A stretch of 64,000 nucleotides of DNA from Microbaculum marinum (GCF_042646165.1 NZ_JBHRTC010000004.1); one strand, 5' to 3'. Numbered from the stretch's first letter, positions 9,301-18,232 are shown. Translations and numbers: made by a program. The notes: generated by a model not told the origin, from the letters alone.

Positions 9301-10428
9301 GATCCCGTCGTCCACGTTCAGATCGACGGACAGGTCGTTCAGCAATCCCCCCGAAAGGACGATCGACTCGACGTCGAGCGCCAGATGGCCGGGCAGCGGA
9401 AAGATCTCGGCATCGAGCATCGCGCCGATCTGCGCCAGCGCCGCCTGCGGGCTGACCGGTGAATCCGGGCCACTGCCGAAGGTCCGGTCGAAATCGATCT
9501 GGCGGGCCGAGACCACCGCATCGAAACGCGGATCGGCGCCGAGCCGGACATTCGCCGCGCCGCTGAGCGAGACATTGCGGACCTCGGTGCCGAAGCGGAT
9601 CGACATCTTGTCGAGGACGAGGGACTCTGGGCTCGCCGTCAGTTGCCCGTCCAGGCGCCAGGTGGGGGCGCTTTCCTCCTCTTCCGCATCCGCGACGACC
9701 TTCTCGACGATCAGCCTGCCGTCGAAGACCGGCATGCCGTCGATGCGCAGCAGCGCGCCGTCGAGCGCGATCGCCAGCGGTCGTGCGGCCGGCAGCACCG
9801 ACAGCTTGACGCGCATGCCGCTGCCATCCTCCGCGGCGCGGCCCGTGGCCAGCCGCACCGTGTACCTCTCGCCATCGAGCACGCCCCCGCCTTCGATCTT
9901 GAACGGCCCGAGCAGCGAAGAGGCGGACCCTTCCAGGTTGACGCCTTCCAGGTAGCGGATGTCGCCGGAGCGTTCGTCCTCGACGGTGAAGCTGCCGTCG
10001 ACGATCTCCACTCGGTCCACCACGATCCGGTCGGGATTGAGCGGCGTCCCGAGCGCACTGCTGTCGGCCCAGTCGATCCGCCCTTCGCGGTCGAGCCGCA
10101 GGATCACGTCCGGCCGTGTCAGCGTGAACTCGGTGACCTGCAACTCCCCGCTGAGCAGCGGCGACAGCGCGGCGCGCATCTCGATCCGATCGATGCCCTC
10201 GCCGGAATTCGGTCCGCCGATCCGCACCTCGTCGGCAACGAGGCTCGGATACGGCACCAGCCTGACCGTGAGACTGCCGTCGAACACCACCGGCCGGCTG
10301 ATGATCTCGCCCGCGCGCGCCTCGAAATAGTCGCGGTAGCTCGACCAGTCGATGAAGAACGGTGCGGTGAACGCCGCGATCAGGAGCAGCGCGATCGCGA
10401 TTCCGAGGGACAGCAGGAAGGAATTCAC
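6328..10428 (-). CDS. AsmA-like envelope protein with coiled-coil C-terminal tail
   Basis: A 1366-residue protein. One N-terminal membrane helix (about 4-26) is followed by FFIDWSSYRDYFEARAGEIISRPVVFDGSLTVRLVPYPSL, the typical AsmA start. A long beta-rich region of repeating short strands runs to about residue 1100 and contains the AsmA C-terminal segment (SLSGTGSFRVENGVLRRFN). Residues of about 1110-1230 are an extended Arg/Glu/Ala coiled coil, and the last 130 residues are Pro/Gln rich. AsmA proteins span the periplasm and are linked to phospholipid transport and outer-membrane homeostasis; that role here is inferred. The coiled-coil tail is not part of the family core. Confidence 0.88.
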   Translation of the reverse strand: MNSFLLSLGIAIALLLIAAFTAPFFIDWSSYRDYFEARAGEIISRPVVFDGSLTVRLVPYPSLVADEVRIGGPNSGEGIDRIEMRAALSPLLSGELQVTEFTLTRPDVILRLDREGRIDWADSSALGTPLNPDRIVVDRVEIVDGSFTVEDERSGDIRYLEGVNLEGSASSLLGPFKIEGGGVLDGERYTVRLATGRAAEDGSGMRVKLSVLPAARPLAIALDGALLRIDGMPVFDGRLIVEKVVADAEEEESAPTWRLDGQLTASPESLVLDKMSIRFGTEVRNVSLSGAANVRLGADPRFDAVVSARQIDFDRTFGSGPDSPVSPQAALAQIGAMLDAEIFPLPGHLALDVESIVLSGGLLNDLSVDLNVDDGIWSLDRATVTAPGGTTLGVAGTIGLAGASPHFDGAARLHTDQATVFTNWMFGAQARLPRFAIPAGQMRASGQIRIDETGLGLERVEVRTGDTAIDGSLAYRPSREGERGAVALALTADRLAFSDDDGGLTGRASLLGGLERLLAGLDLDLQVQTGALSLGAVEARDFAVSTTIADGDVRIDELRVGDIGGARISGSGNVRSYARAPEGNLRLDVSADSVDGVVEALDAFGAPLLARHLADRAGDLVPADLSTDVQATTQADGSQGTLELTGTLGGTAVDGRFGFDGRLGDLDTSTIDVAVRADNADGGQLAAQLGLAPPPGAGGQGRLAVSAQGRPRDAVRFTVEAAGVGADGTLSGSARWPQGGGREVTADLDARLSDTEALLALAGIAVPTVDATELSVAGSVSGTDDIWRLSNLVIGDGESVARGELTFDVGGAEKIVGGSLEADRMELAWLMETLLGPQATSFPEAGSGETAWPSDALAPIEKTDWRGRIGLTTPAFGLFGGLVLTEAQTAFTFDGTRMSLEDLRGNLFGGRMAGGIDLVDAGGVVDLSGRVDLADARLEDFVWHDNSRAVATGAVSAGMEFTGRGRSLAAIASSLSGTGSFRVENGVLRRFNPNAFDQIVSAADAGLELTEEKVREAFAGHLDAGSLRFQSMEGAFAISSGVLRASNIRIDADDLRSFASATVDLSLLALDSEWTLQVTGGDDDGRTREVGVVFAGPIEAPSRQIDVNPLLGFLTVRAFEQEVERLEELQATILERQRLGRELIRQGQERVRREREAERRQNEAAAAEESARRAEEEARRAEEERRAREADQERQAAEEEARRRAEQEALRAAEERAQRQAEEERRRIEPAPASPGSAISVEPLPPPSPLEPQLQSQPLPPAEQQAPDSATTIDNSEFRRRIEDLLRQIPSASEGPMPTGGVMAREAFPEPFNLRPVTEPQNFSEPLDITPPDRQPVPQANVGQPGAGRPLNEAEAQPDTGERTFH

Positions 10429-10512
10429 CGATCCGAACTCCGCTCCGCGCGTGCATCCGTTCCGGTCCGCGCCCCATGCGGCGAACCGTTCACCCCCGCC
10501 CTCATGCGGACA

Positions 10513-11919
10513 CTATACGCGTACAATTTTCCCCGGATTGAGAATGTTGAGCGGGTCGAGCGCACGCTTGATGCTCCGCATGACCTCGACCGATCCCCCA
10601 AGTTCCGCATCGAGATACTTCATCTTTCCATGGCCGACGCCATGTTCGCCCGTGCAGGTTCCTTCCATGGAGATCGCGCGCCGCACGATGCGCTCCATGA
10701 ACTCGTTAACCCGGTCCAGTTCCCCGGCATCCTCCGTGTCGACCATGAGGGACACATGGAAATTGCCGTCGCCGACGTGCCCGACGATCGGCGCGACCAG
10801 TCCGAGGCGGTCGATGTCGGCTTTCGTCTCCATTATGCAGTCGGCCAGTCGCGATATCGGCACACAGACGTCCGTTGCAACCCCCTGTGTGCCCGGACGC
10901 AGCTGTACCGCCGAGTAGTAGGCGTCGTGGCGGGCCTGCCAAAGCCTGTTGCGCTCCTCGGCATTGTGGGTCCACTCGAACGGTCCGCCGCCGTACTCCG
11001 CGGCAATCTCGCCGAACAACCCCGCCTGCTCCGCGACACCGCTTGCCGTGCCGTGAAACTCCAGGAACAGGGTCGGCGTGACCGCGAGCGACAGCTTCGA
11101 ATAGGCGTTGGAGGCCGCGACCTGCTTTTCGTCGAGCAGTTCGATGCGTGCGACCGGTATCCCCGACTGGATCGTCGCGATCACCGCGTTGCAGGCCCCT
11201 TCCAGCGTCTCGAACGGACAGACGCCGCCCGATATCGCCTCCGGGATGCCGTACAGCTTCAAGGTCACGTCGGTGACGATGCCGAGCGTGCCTTCCGAGC
11301 CGATCAGCAGCCGTGTCAGGTCGTAGCCGGCCGACGACTTCTTGGCCCGCTTGCCGGTATGAATGACCGAGCCGTCGGCCATCACCGCCGTCAGCGACAG
11401 CACGTTGTCCTTCATGGTGCCGTAACGCACCGCGTTCGTGCCCGACGCCCTCGTCGCCACCATGCCTCCGATGCTCGCGTCGGCGCCCGGGTCGATAGGG
11501 AAGAACAGGCCGGTGGCACGCAGTTCGGTGTTGAGCTGCTTGCGCGTGACCCCCGGCTCGACGACGCAGTCCAGGTCCTCGGGATGCACCGCCAGGACGC
11601 GATTCATCTGGCTGAGGTCGACAGAAATACCGCCGAACGGCGCGTTGACCTGGCCTTCAAGCGACGTTCCGGTCCCGAAGGCGACGAGCGGCACGCGGTG
11701 GGCCGCGCAGATCTTCACAACGTCCGCCACTTCATCCGCCGACTGGACGAAGACGACGGCATCGGGCGGCTGGTTCCTGTGCCAGGTCATCGTGTGGCCG
11801 TGCTGCTCGCGAACGGCGGCTGCCGTCGAGAGACGGTTGTGGAAACGTCCCGACAGGCTCTCCAACGCCGCGTTGAGGTCACCGACCGGCCGCACGTTTG
11901 GCTGCGCCATGGTGCTCAT
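10513..11919 (-). CDS. FAD-linked oxidase, D-lactate dehydrogenase (cytochrome)-like
   Basis: A 468-residue protein. The FAD-binding PCMH region is clear (VVFVQSADEVADVVKIC, VPLVAFGTGTSLEGQV, the PIDPGADASIGGMVATRASG loop, SSAGYDLTRLLIGSEGTLGIVTDVTLKL). The C-terminal half holds the VGHVGDGNFHVSL and GTCTGEHGVGHGKM histidine motifs of the D-lactate dehydrogenase/glycolate oxidase GlcD group. It should oxidise a D-2-hydroxy acid and pass the electrons to the respiratory chain; D-lactate is the best guess. It ends with NPGKIVRV. It is divergent from the thioesterase gene. Confidence 0.9.
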   Translation of the reverse strand: MSTMAQPNVRPVGDLNAALESLSGRFHNRLSTAAAVREQHGHTMTWHRNQPPDAVVFVQSADEVADVVKICAAHRVPLVAFGTGTSLEGQVNAPFGGISVDLSQMNRVLAVHPEDLDCVVEPGVTRKQLNTELRATGLFFPIDPGADASIGGMVATRASGTNAVRYGTMKDNVLSLTAVMADGSVIHTGKRAKKSSAGYDLTRLLIGSEGTLGIVTDVTLKLYGIPEAISGGVCPFETLEGACNAVIATIQSGIPVARIELLDEKQVAASNAYSKLSLAVTPTLFLEFHGTASGVAEQAGLFGEIAAEYGGGPFEWTHNAEERNRLWQARHDAYYSAVQLRPGTQGVATDVCVPISRLADCIMETKADIDRLGLVAPIVGHVGDGNFHVSLMVDTEDAGELDRVNEFMERIVRRAISMEGTCTGEHGVGHGKMKYLDAELGGSVEVMRSIKRALDPLNILNPGKIVRV

Positions 11920-12031
11920 CCAGTTCCTTCCAAAGACAGCGAAAATCGGTAATGTTCACGGCACACTAACAGAAAGCCTTCATTCGCCAAACCGCGATTG
12001 GCGGACCGTTCGCCGCAACCCGGACCACCTG

Positions 12032-12535
12032 ATGACCGACACTTTGCCTCCTGCCGGAATGCCCGCCCCGTTCGTGTCGTCGGTCATGAAGATCCAGCCC
12101 GACTGGATCGACTACAACGGCCATCTCAACATGGCCTACTATCACGTGCTGCTGGACCGGGGCATCGACGAGGCCTTTCTGCTGCTGGGGCTTGGCGAGC
12201 AGTACGTCAAGGAACGCAAGGCCTCGTTCTTCACGGTCGAAGCGCATATCTGCTACCTCAAAGAACTCGGCCAGAACGATCCGGTGGTCGTCCGCACCCG
12301 CCTGCTCGACTACGATGCCAAGCGCGCCCATGTCGTGCAGGAACTCGTTCATGCCGAGGACGGCTGGATCAGCGCAACCCTCGAACTGATGTCGCTGCAC
12401 GTCGACATGGTCGCCAAGCGGGCCGCCGCCTGGCCTGACGACGTGCTGGAGCGCCTCGCCGAAATGCACGCCGCGCATGCCCACCTGCCGGTCCCGCCGC
12501 AGGTCGGCCGCGTGATGAAGATCAGGCGGCCCTGA
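12032..12535 (+). CDS. Hotdog-fold acyl-CoA thioesterase (4HBT-like)
   Basis: A 167-residue protein. PDWIDYNGHLNMAYYHVLLDRG is the 4-hydroxybenzoyl-CoA thioesterase-type active-site segment (the D of DYNGH is the usual catalytic acid), followed by FFTVEAHICYLKEL. Related proteins are found in carnitine/betaine catabolism, but none of those genes is nearby, so the substrate is open. The ATG at 12032 is used; an open frame continues upstream but is antisense to the preceding dehydrogenase gene. Confidence 0.85.
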   Translation: MTDTLPPAGMPAPFVSSVMKIQPDWIDYNGHLNMAYYHVLLDRGIDEAFLLLGLGEQYVKERKASFFTVEAHICYLKELGQNDPVVVRTRLLDYDAKRAHVVQELVHAEDGWISATLELMSLHVDMVAKRAAAWPDDVLERLAEMHAAHAHLPVPPQVGRVMKIRRP

Positions 12536-12585
12536 CGGCGCCGTCTCCTGACGCGGGTTGCAGATGCGGGACGAAAGCAGGGCAC

Positions 12586-13176
12586 GTGTCACACCCGAAG
12601 CCCCCGAAAAGTCTGCGATCCGGCCCGCACCACCGGCCGCATACCAGCCGCTTCGTGATACTCTCGGGGTGCTCCGGCGGCGGCAAGACCACGTTGTTGG
12701 CCGAACTCGCGCGGCGCGGATATGCCGTTGTAGAGGAGCCCGGCCGGCGTATCGTCCGCGAGGAGAGCAGGACCGGCGGCACCGCCCTGCCGTGGCGCGA
12801 CATGGAAGCCTTCGCGCGGCGTGCGATCGAGACGGCGCACCGGGACATGGCGGCGCTCGAGCCGGACGGGTCGTGGGTCTTCTTCGATCGCGGCCTGATC
12901 GACGCTGCGGCCGCACTCGAACATGTCACGCAGTCATCGGTCCTCGATGGGCTGGCGGCTGCCCGCAGCTTTCATCGGCGGGTGTTCCTGGTGCCGCCCT
13001 GGCCGGAGATCTTTGTCGAGGATGCCGAACGGCGCCATGGGCTCGACAGCGCCATCGCCGAATACGAGCGACTGGTTCGGATCTATGCAGCGCTCGGCTA
13101 TCAGGTCGATATCCTGCCGCGAATCGGTGTCGAACGGCGCGCCGACCACGTGCTGAAAACTCTGGCGGAGGACTGA
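12586..13176 (+). CDS. Small AAA-type ATPase/kinase-like P-loop protein
   Basis: A 196-residue protein starting at a GTG. GCSGGGKTT (Walker A) at about 28-36 is followed by GYAVVEEPGRRIV and, at about 102-109, WVFFDRGLID. The latter places an acidic residue after a hydrophobic strand, as in nucleotide-kinase-like P-loop proteins of the AAA_28 group. There are no membrane segments. The substrate is unknown; a kinase of a small metabolite is as likely as an ATPase. It lies 50 bases downstream of the thioesterase gene on the same strand. Confidence 0.75.
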   Translation: MSHPKPPKSLRSGPHHRPHTSRFVILSGCSGGGKTTLLAELARRGYAVVEEPGRRIVREESRTGGTALPWRDMEAFARRAIETAHRDMAALEPDGSWVFFDRGLIDAAAALEHVTQSSVLDGLAAARSFHRRVFLVPPWPEIFVEDAERRHGLDSAIAEYERLVRIYAALGYQVDILPRIGVERRADHVLKTLAED

Positions 13177-13199
13177 GGCCTGCCGGCTGACCGCAGGTG

Positions 13200-14543
13200 T
13201 CAGGCCAGTCCGGTGGTCTCGCGTTCGGGCTCCTCGCGCCTGATGCCGGCCCGCGCCAGCGTGCGGTCGAGAAGCTGCTCGTAGATCGGTCGGCCGCCGC
13301 ACCATTCGGCGGTAACGTTCGACACGAGGCAGGTCAGCAGCACGGGAAGCAGGATCTCGTAGGCGCCGGTCAGTTCCAGGGTCAGCACCACGCCGACCAT
13401 CGGCGCCCGCACCGACGAGGTGAACAGGGCGCCCATAGCGGCGATCGCAAACGCAACCGTGACCGGCCCGGCAGCGGGCGCGAATGCCTGGAAGAAGCCG
13501 CCCAGCGCGAGCCCCGTACAGGCAGCGAGCGTCAGGATCGGAGCGAAGATCCCGCCCGGCACACCCGAAACGTAACTCGCCACCGACGTCAGCAGGCGGA
13601 CCGCGACGATCGAGAACAGGAAGATCGCGGCATTCTTCTGGTTGACCAGGGTGAGGATCAGATCCTCGTGCCCCATCGTCACCTCGGGCAGCACGATGAC
13701 CAGCGCACCGATGATCGCGCCGACCACCAGCGGCACGATGTTGGGATTCCATCTGCCGATCTTCTCGACGATGTTGAGGCCGTTGATCAGCATCCAGTTG
13801 AACAGGACGCCCAGTGCCCCGATGCACACGCCGAGCACGACGAAGCCGGCGAGCGCCCACAGCGGCACCGCGCCGACCGAGATCTTCAGGTCGGGGCCGA
13901 CGCCGGCGATGTCCTCCGTCACGAACGCGGAGAGGATGCACGCGATGATCACCCCCATGTAGGTCTTGAACGTGTACGGAAACTGCCTGCGCGTCTCCTC
14001 GATGACGAACAGGACCGACGCCAGCGGCGCGTTGAAGGCTGCAGCCAGGCCGGCGGCCGCACCGGCCGCGATCAGGCCGCGCCGCTCCAGCAGGCCCACC
14101 CGCCACCAGTCCGATATGGCCCCGGCAATCGAGGCGCCGATGTGGATCGTCGGCCCCTCCCGGCCGAGGACGAGCCCGGAAGACAGCGACAGGACGCCCG
14201 CGACGAACTTGACCGGCAGGACTCGCTGCCAGCGCAGCGGCCGCAGGCCCTCGAGCGTTCCCTCGACCTCCTGAACGCCGCTGCCCGCCGCCTCCGGCGC
14301 GAACCGCCGCACGATCATCGCCGACACCACCGCCATGATCGCGGCGATCGCGGCCGCGCAGAGGATTGCGATCACGCCCGAGCCGACCCGCGCGGTGAGC
14401 TGGTGTGGCCAGGCCAGCAACCGGTCGACGGTGAGATGCAGCGCCGTCCCGCCTGCTCCGGTGCCTATTCCGACCAGGGCGGCGAGCAGAAAGAACCGGA
14501 ACTCCTCGCTCCGCGAAGACTGACCCTGCTTCGGCACCGACAA
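13200..14543 (-). CDS. ClC-family chloride transporter (no CBS domain)
   Basis: A 447-residue polytopic membrane protein. The three ClC signatures are visible: GSGVQEVEG, GREGPTIHIGASI with the gating glutamate, and VPGGIFAPILTLAA. FNAPLASVLFVIEETRRQF keeps the internal glutamate that serves as proton site in H+/Cl- exchangers such as E. coli ClcA, so an antiporter is more likely than a channel. It ends shortly after the last helix, with no CBS regulatory domains. A second ClC gene is transcribed divergently 200 bases away. Confidence 0.93.
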   Translation of the reverse strand: MSVPKQGQSSRSEEFRFFLLAALVGIGTGAGGTALHLTVDRLLAWPHQLTARVGSGVIAILCAAAIAAIMAVVSAMIVRRFAPEAAGSGVQEVEGTLEGLRPLRWQRVLPVKFVAGVLSLSSGLVLGREGPTIHIGASIAGAISDWWRVGLLERRGLIAAGAAAGLAAAFNAPLASVLFVIEETRRQFPYTFKTYMGVIIACILSAFVTEDIAGVGPDLKISVGAVPLWALAGFVVLGVCIGALGVLFNWMLINGLNIVEKIGRWNPNIVPLVVGAIIGALVIVLPEVTMGHEDLILTLVNQKNAAIFLFSIVAVRLLTSVASYVSGVPGGIFAPILTLAACTGLALGGFFQAFAPAAGPVTVAFAIAAMGALFTSSVRAPMVGVVLTLELTGAYEILLPVLLTCLVSNVTAEWCGGRPIYEQLLDRTLARAGIRREEPERETTGLA

Positions 14544-14744
14544 AGCCCTTTACCGCGCGCCCAGGCGCCGCCCCAAGAAGGCTGCAAGATTAACCGACTC
14601 GATGCATCCGCCAACCCGTTCCCGACTTGGCATCCCCTGCCCGGGTCGAATTGATCAAACTTCGCCCGCACACTCGCATGACTCCGCGGTTCGGCGTATG
14701 TGATGGAAACCATGAATGAAATCGGCTCGAGGTAGTCAGCCGGA

Positions 14745-16376
14745 ATGTTGAGCCCGTTGCGCCGCGGCGCTGCCTTGATCGGCAACTGGATCGCGCCGAA
14801 CCTGCGCGACTGTACCGGGTCGCGCCAGCCGACCATCTGGTTGACCGCGATCGGCGTCGGCGTCACCGCGGCAATAGGCGCCATCATCTTTCGGCTGGCG
14901 ATCTCGGCTTTCCAGATCCCCTGGCTTGGCACCGCCTCCGAGCACATCGCCACCGCCGCGCGGGCCGCCCCATGGTGGATGGTGCTGCTGGCGCCGGCGG
15001 TCGGCGGTCTGATCGTCGGGCTGACTCTGGAGTATCTCATACCCGGAAAGCGGGTCGAGGTCGTGGCCGACGTGATCGAGGCGCGGGCCCTGCCGAGCCA
15101 CCAGCTCACCATGCGGATCGGACTCGGCAGCGCCTTCGTCTCGGCGCTGTCGCTGGGCACCGGCGCCAGCGCAGGACGCGAGGGCCCGGTCGTCCATCTC
15201 GGCGCGACGCTGGCCGCCGCATTGACCAGAGCGCTGCACCTGCCGGCGGCCGCCCGGCGAACCCTGCTCGGGTGCGGCGTCGCAGCAGCGATTTCGGCGT
15301 CGTTCAACGCGCCCATCGCCGGGGTGCTGTTCGCCCACGAGGTCATCCTCGGCCATTTCGCGCCGACGGCCTTCGTGCCGATCGTCATCTCCTCCACGGT
15401 TGCCGCCGTCATATCGCGCTGGTGGTTCGGCGATTTCCCGGCGTTCGTGGTCCCCCACTACCAGGTGACCACCTACTGGGAAGTCCCCGCCTTCGCGCTG
15501 CTCGGGCTGACCTGCGGGCTCGTGGCGATCATCTTCCAGTTCTCGCTGGTCGGCACGGACTGGGTGGCGCGGCGCATGCCGATACCCCTGGTGCTGAGGC
15601 CGGTGCTCGGCGGCTTCGCGATCGGCGCGATCGCGCTCGTCTTTCCGGAGATTCTCGGCGTCGGCTACGAAGCAACCGACCAGGCCCTCAATCATGCGCT
15701 GCCGCTGACCATGCTGCTGGCGCTGATCGTCGTGAAGACTGCCGCAACCTCGATCACGCTGGCGAGTCGGTTCGGCGGCGGCATCTTTTCGCCCTCCCTC
15801 TACCTCGGCGCCATGACCGGCGGCGCGTTCGGACTGATCGCCGCCAGCGTGTTCCCCGACATGGCCTCGAGCCACGGCCTGTACGCGATCCTGGGGATGG
15901 GAGCGGTCGCCGGCGCCGTCCTCGGCGCTCCGATCTCAACCACCCTGATCGTCTTCGAACTGACCGGCGGCTATGCCCTGTCGATCGCGCTGTTGCTCAC
16001 CGTGTCGATCGCCAACGGCTTCAACCGGGCCATTCACGGCCGCAGCTTCTTCCACTGGCAGCTGGAAAGCCGCGGCCTGTTCCTTGCCGAAGGGGCGCAT
16101 CGGCGGATCGTCCGCAACGTCCGCGTGTCGGACTTCATGCGGCCGCTGGGAGACGGGGAAACGCCGTTTCCCGTGGATTCCGAAGAAACGCCGACGCTCA
16201 AGACCGAGGATATCCTCGAGATCGCACTGCGGCGGTTCGACGAGACCGGACAGCCGCGCATCGCGGTTGCATCGCGCACCGATCCGCCGATGGTGGTAGG
16301 CTGGGCCCACCAGATCGACGCGCTCGATCGCTTCGCCAAGGAACTGGTGGAAGCCAATGTCGAGGAACATCGGTGA
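14745..16376 (+). CDS. ClC-family chloride transporter with C-terminal CBS-like region
   Basis: A 543-residue polytopic protein, distinct from its divergent neighbour. It has SLGTGASAGREGPVVHLGATL (gating glutamate), FNAPIAGVLFAHEVIL and FGGGIFSPSLYLGA. In place of the usual first motif GSGIP it has VEVVADVIEARAL, a known variation in this subgroup. Residues from about 445 onward (VRVSDFMRPLG ... GWAHQIDALDRF) resemble a CBS domain, possibly only one of a pair. The start at 14745 is the first ATG of the frame; no strong ribosome-binding site is visible. Its stop overlaps the start of the AraC regulator by GTGA. Confidence 0.92.
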   Translation: MLSPLRRGAALIGNWIAPNLRDCTGSRQPTIWLTAIGVGVTAAIGAIIFRLAISAFQIPWLGTASEHIATAARAAPWWMVLLAPAVGGLIVGLTLEYLIPGKRVEVVADVIEARALPSHQLTMRIGLGSAFVSALSLGTGASAGREGPVVHLGATLAAALTRALHLPAAARRTLLGCGVAAAISASFNAPIAGVLFAHEVILGHFAPTAFVPIVISSTVAAVISRWWFGDFPAFVVPHYQVTTYWEVPAFALLGLTCGLVAIIFQFSLVGTDWVARRMPIPLVLRPVLGGFAIGAIALVFPEILGVGYEATDQALNHALPLTMLLALIVVKTAATSITLASRFGGGIFSPSLYLGAMTGGAFGLIAASVFPDMASSHGLYAILGMGAVAGAVLGAPISTTLIVFELTGGYALSIALLLTVSIANGFNRAIHGRSFFHWQLESRGLFLAEGAHRRIVRNVRVSDFMRPLGDGETPFPVDSEETPTLKTEDILEIALRRFDETGQPRIAVASRTDPPMVVGWAHQIDALDRFAKELVEANVEEHR

Positions 16377-17278
16377 GGGCAGGATTGGCCGGCGCGAAAC
16401 GCTCTTCCTGCGATGATATCCGTCGACGGTCGACGGCCATCCGTCACCGCTCCGAGTTCGGCGAATGGGAGCTGGTGCGCTGCCGGCCGGCCGCCGCGTT
16501 GCAGCCTTTCGTCGTGGAATATCAGGGCTATCGCGAGACCCCAGGCCCGCCGGTGCGCCGCCGCGAGATGCCGAACGGCAACGTGACCGTGATCATCAAT
16601 TTCGGCGCCGACTGGCTCATCGGCGACGCCGACGCACCGGGAAGGTTGGAGCCTTTCTCGAGCTTCGCCGGCGGCGTCTACGACCGCTACGCGGTCTCCG
16701 AGTCGACTGGCGGAGCGTACTGCATGCAGGTCGATTTCACGCCGATCGGGGCGGGCCTGTTCTTCCGCGCGCCGATGCGCGACCTGACCGGACGGGTCTA
16801 CGGGCTGGGCGACGTGATGGGCGCATCCGGCGACCGGCTGACCGGCCGTCTGCACGACGCGCCCGACTGGGCGGCGCGGTTCTCGATCCTCGAAGCCGAG
16901 ATCGCCGACCGGATTCTTCCGGTTGCATCAGGCACATACCTGCCGGCCTTCGTCTGGCGGCGCATCGTATCGGCGGCCGGAGACGTGCGTATCGGCGAGC
17001 TTGCCGCCGAGTGCGGGATCAGCCGCAAGCATCTCAACGTGCGGTTCCGCGACGCGGTCGGGGTGGCGCCCAAGACCTATGCCCGCGTCTGCCGGTTCCA
17101 GCGCGCGGCGTGGCTTCTGGCGCAGCCCGGCGAGCCGGTCTGGACCCACGTCGCACTCGACTGCGGCTACTACGACCAGGCCCATTTCATCCGCGATTTC
17201 CGCAGGTTGTCCGGCTACACGCCGGGCGAGTTCCGGCGCATGTCGCTGGCCGACGGGACCGGCATCCGCGACGCCTGA
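16373..17278 (+). CDS. AraC family transcriptional regulator
   Basis: A 301-residue protein from a GTG at 16373 that overlaps the ClC stop; GAGGA lies six bases upstream. The C-terminal 100 residues contain two helix-turn-helix units (IGELAAECGISRKHLNVRFRDAVGVAPKTYARVCRFQRA and VALDCGYYDQAHFIRDFRRLSGYTPGEFRR), a textbook AraC DNA-binding domain. The N-terminal sensor part (RREMPNGNVTVIINFG) resembles the DUF6597-type N-terminus of these regulators. It may control itself or the VOC/cupin/hydrolase group downstream; this is inferred from proximity only. Confidence 0.88.
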   Translation: MRAGLAGAKRSSCDDIRRRSTAIRHRSEFGEWELVRCRPAAALQPFVVEYQGYRETPGPPVRRREMPNGNVTVIINFGADWLIGDADAPGRLEPFSSFAGGVYDRYAVSESTGGAYCMQVDFTPIGAGLFFRAPMRDLTGRVYGLGDVMGASGDRLTGRLHDAPDWAARFSILEAEIADRILPVASGTYLPAFVWRRIVSAAGDVRIGELAAECGISRKHLNVRFRDAVGVAPKTYARVCRFQRAAWLLAQPGEPVWTHVALDCGYYDQAHFIRDFRRLSGYTPGEFRRMSLADGTGIRDA

Positions 17279-17361
17279 TCCGGTAACATCCGTGCAATAC
17301 GCGGGTCGGCAGCGGCGGTAGCGTGGGGTGTCAGACCACCGTTCAGGGAAGGACCAGCACC

Positions 17362-17808
17362 ATGCCATCACAGCGTCAGGACCGTGCCGTCGATGCGCCT
17401 AGACGGTTCCAGGACCGTGCCGTCATCATGCCATGCCTGTGCTATCGCGACGCGCGTGCCGCGATCGACTGGCTGGAGACGGCATTCGGCTTCGAGACGA
17501 AGGTCGCATATGAGGGACCGGGCGGTTCGATCGCCCATGCCGAGCTTCGGATCGGCTCGAGCTACGTCATGCTCGGCACCCAGAAGCAGGACCCGTTCAA
17601 CTGGACGACGCCGGAGCAGGCGGGGGTCTCGACCCAGATGATCTACGTCGTGGTCGACGACGCCGACGCCATGTTCGACCGGGTCTCGAAACTGGACGCC
17701 GACATCGTCCGGCCGCTTGCCGACACCGACTACGGCTCGCGCGACTTCTCGGTGCGCGATCCGGAGGGCCACATCTGGAACTTCGGCACCTACCACCCCG
17801 ACGACTGA
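17362..17808 (+). CDS. VOC (glyoxalase/bleomycin-resistance fold) protein
   Basis: A 148-residue protein with CLCYRDARAAIDWLETAFGFE in the first beta-alpha unit and FSVRDPEGHIWNFGTY at the C-terminus, the hallmark of VOC proteins of the PhnB-like type. Metal ligands are only partly recognisable and the reaction is unknown. GGAAGGA precedes the ATG at 17362. The next gene starts seven bases after the stop, so they form an operon. Confidence 0.85.
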   Translation: MPSQRQDRAVDAPRRFQDRAVIMPCLCYRDARAAIDWLETAFGFETKVAYEGPGGSIAHAELRIGSSYVMLGTQKQDPFNWTTPEQAGVSTQMIYVVVDDADAMFDRVSKLDADIVRPLADTDYGSRDFSVRDPEGHIWNFGTYHPDD

Positions 17809-17815
17809 GGACGCG

Positions 17816-18232
17816 ATGACCGATTCGATCATATTGCGGCCCGGCGCCGGCCGCCGCTACGACCTCGGCGCCATGCACGCGGTGTTCAAGGCCGACGGCC
17901 CGGAGACCGGCGACCGCTACTGCGTCTCCGAGTGGTGGCTGGAGCCGCGCTCGGCGGGACCCGGTCCGCATTCGCACGAGGAAAACGACGAACTGTTCCA
18001 CGTCATCGCCGGACGGCCCTCGGTCCTCGTCGGCGACGAGTGGGTCGACGCCCCGGCGGGCACCTTCGTGCGCATCCCGGCGGGCGTCACCCACGATTTC
18101 GAGAACCGCACCGATCGGGACGCCGGCCTCCTGAACATCTTCGTTCCGGGCGGCTTCGAGGAAAGGATGCCGATGATCGTGGCGTGGTTCGAGCAAAACC
18201 GGTCCGACGCGCGAAAGGACGTCGATAGCTGA
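17816..18232 (+). CDS. Cupin domain protein
   Basis: A 138-residue single-domain cupin. Motif 1 is PGPHSHEENDELFHVIAG (two His, Glu and later His as metal ligands) and motif 2 is APAGTFVRIPAGVTHDF. The substrate is unknown. It lies directly after the VOC gene and before the dienelactone hydrolase, suggesting joint work on a small organic compound. Confidence 0.85.
   Translation: MTDSIILRPGAGRRYDLGAMHAVFKADGPETGDRYCVSEWWLEPRSAGPGPHSHEENDELFHVIAGRPSVLVGDEWVDAPAGTFVRIPAGVTHDFENRTDRDAGLLNIFVPGGFEERMPMIVAWFEQNRSDARKDVDS

Noticed and set aside
9643..11952. 769-residue plus-strand frame across the AsmA-like and dehydrogenase genes
   Set aside because: It crosses two well-supported minus-strand genes and has no motifs of its own.
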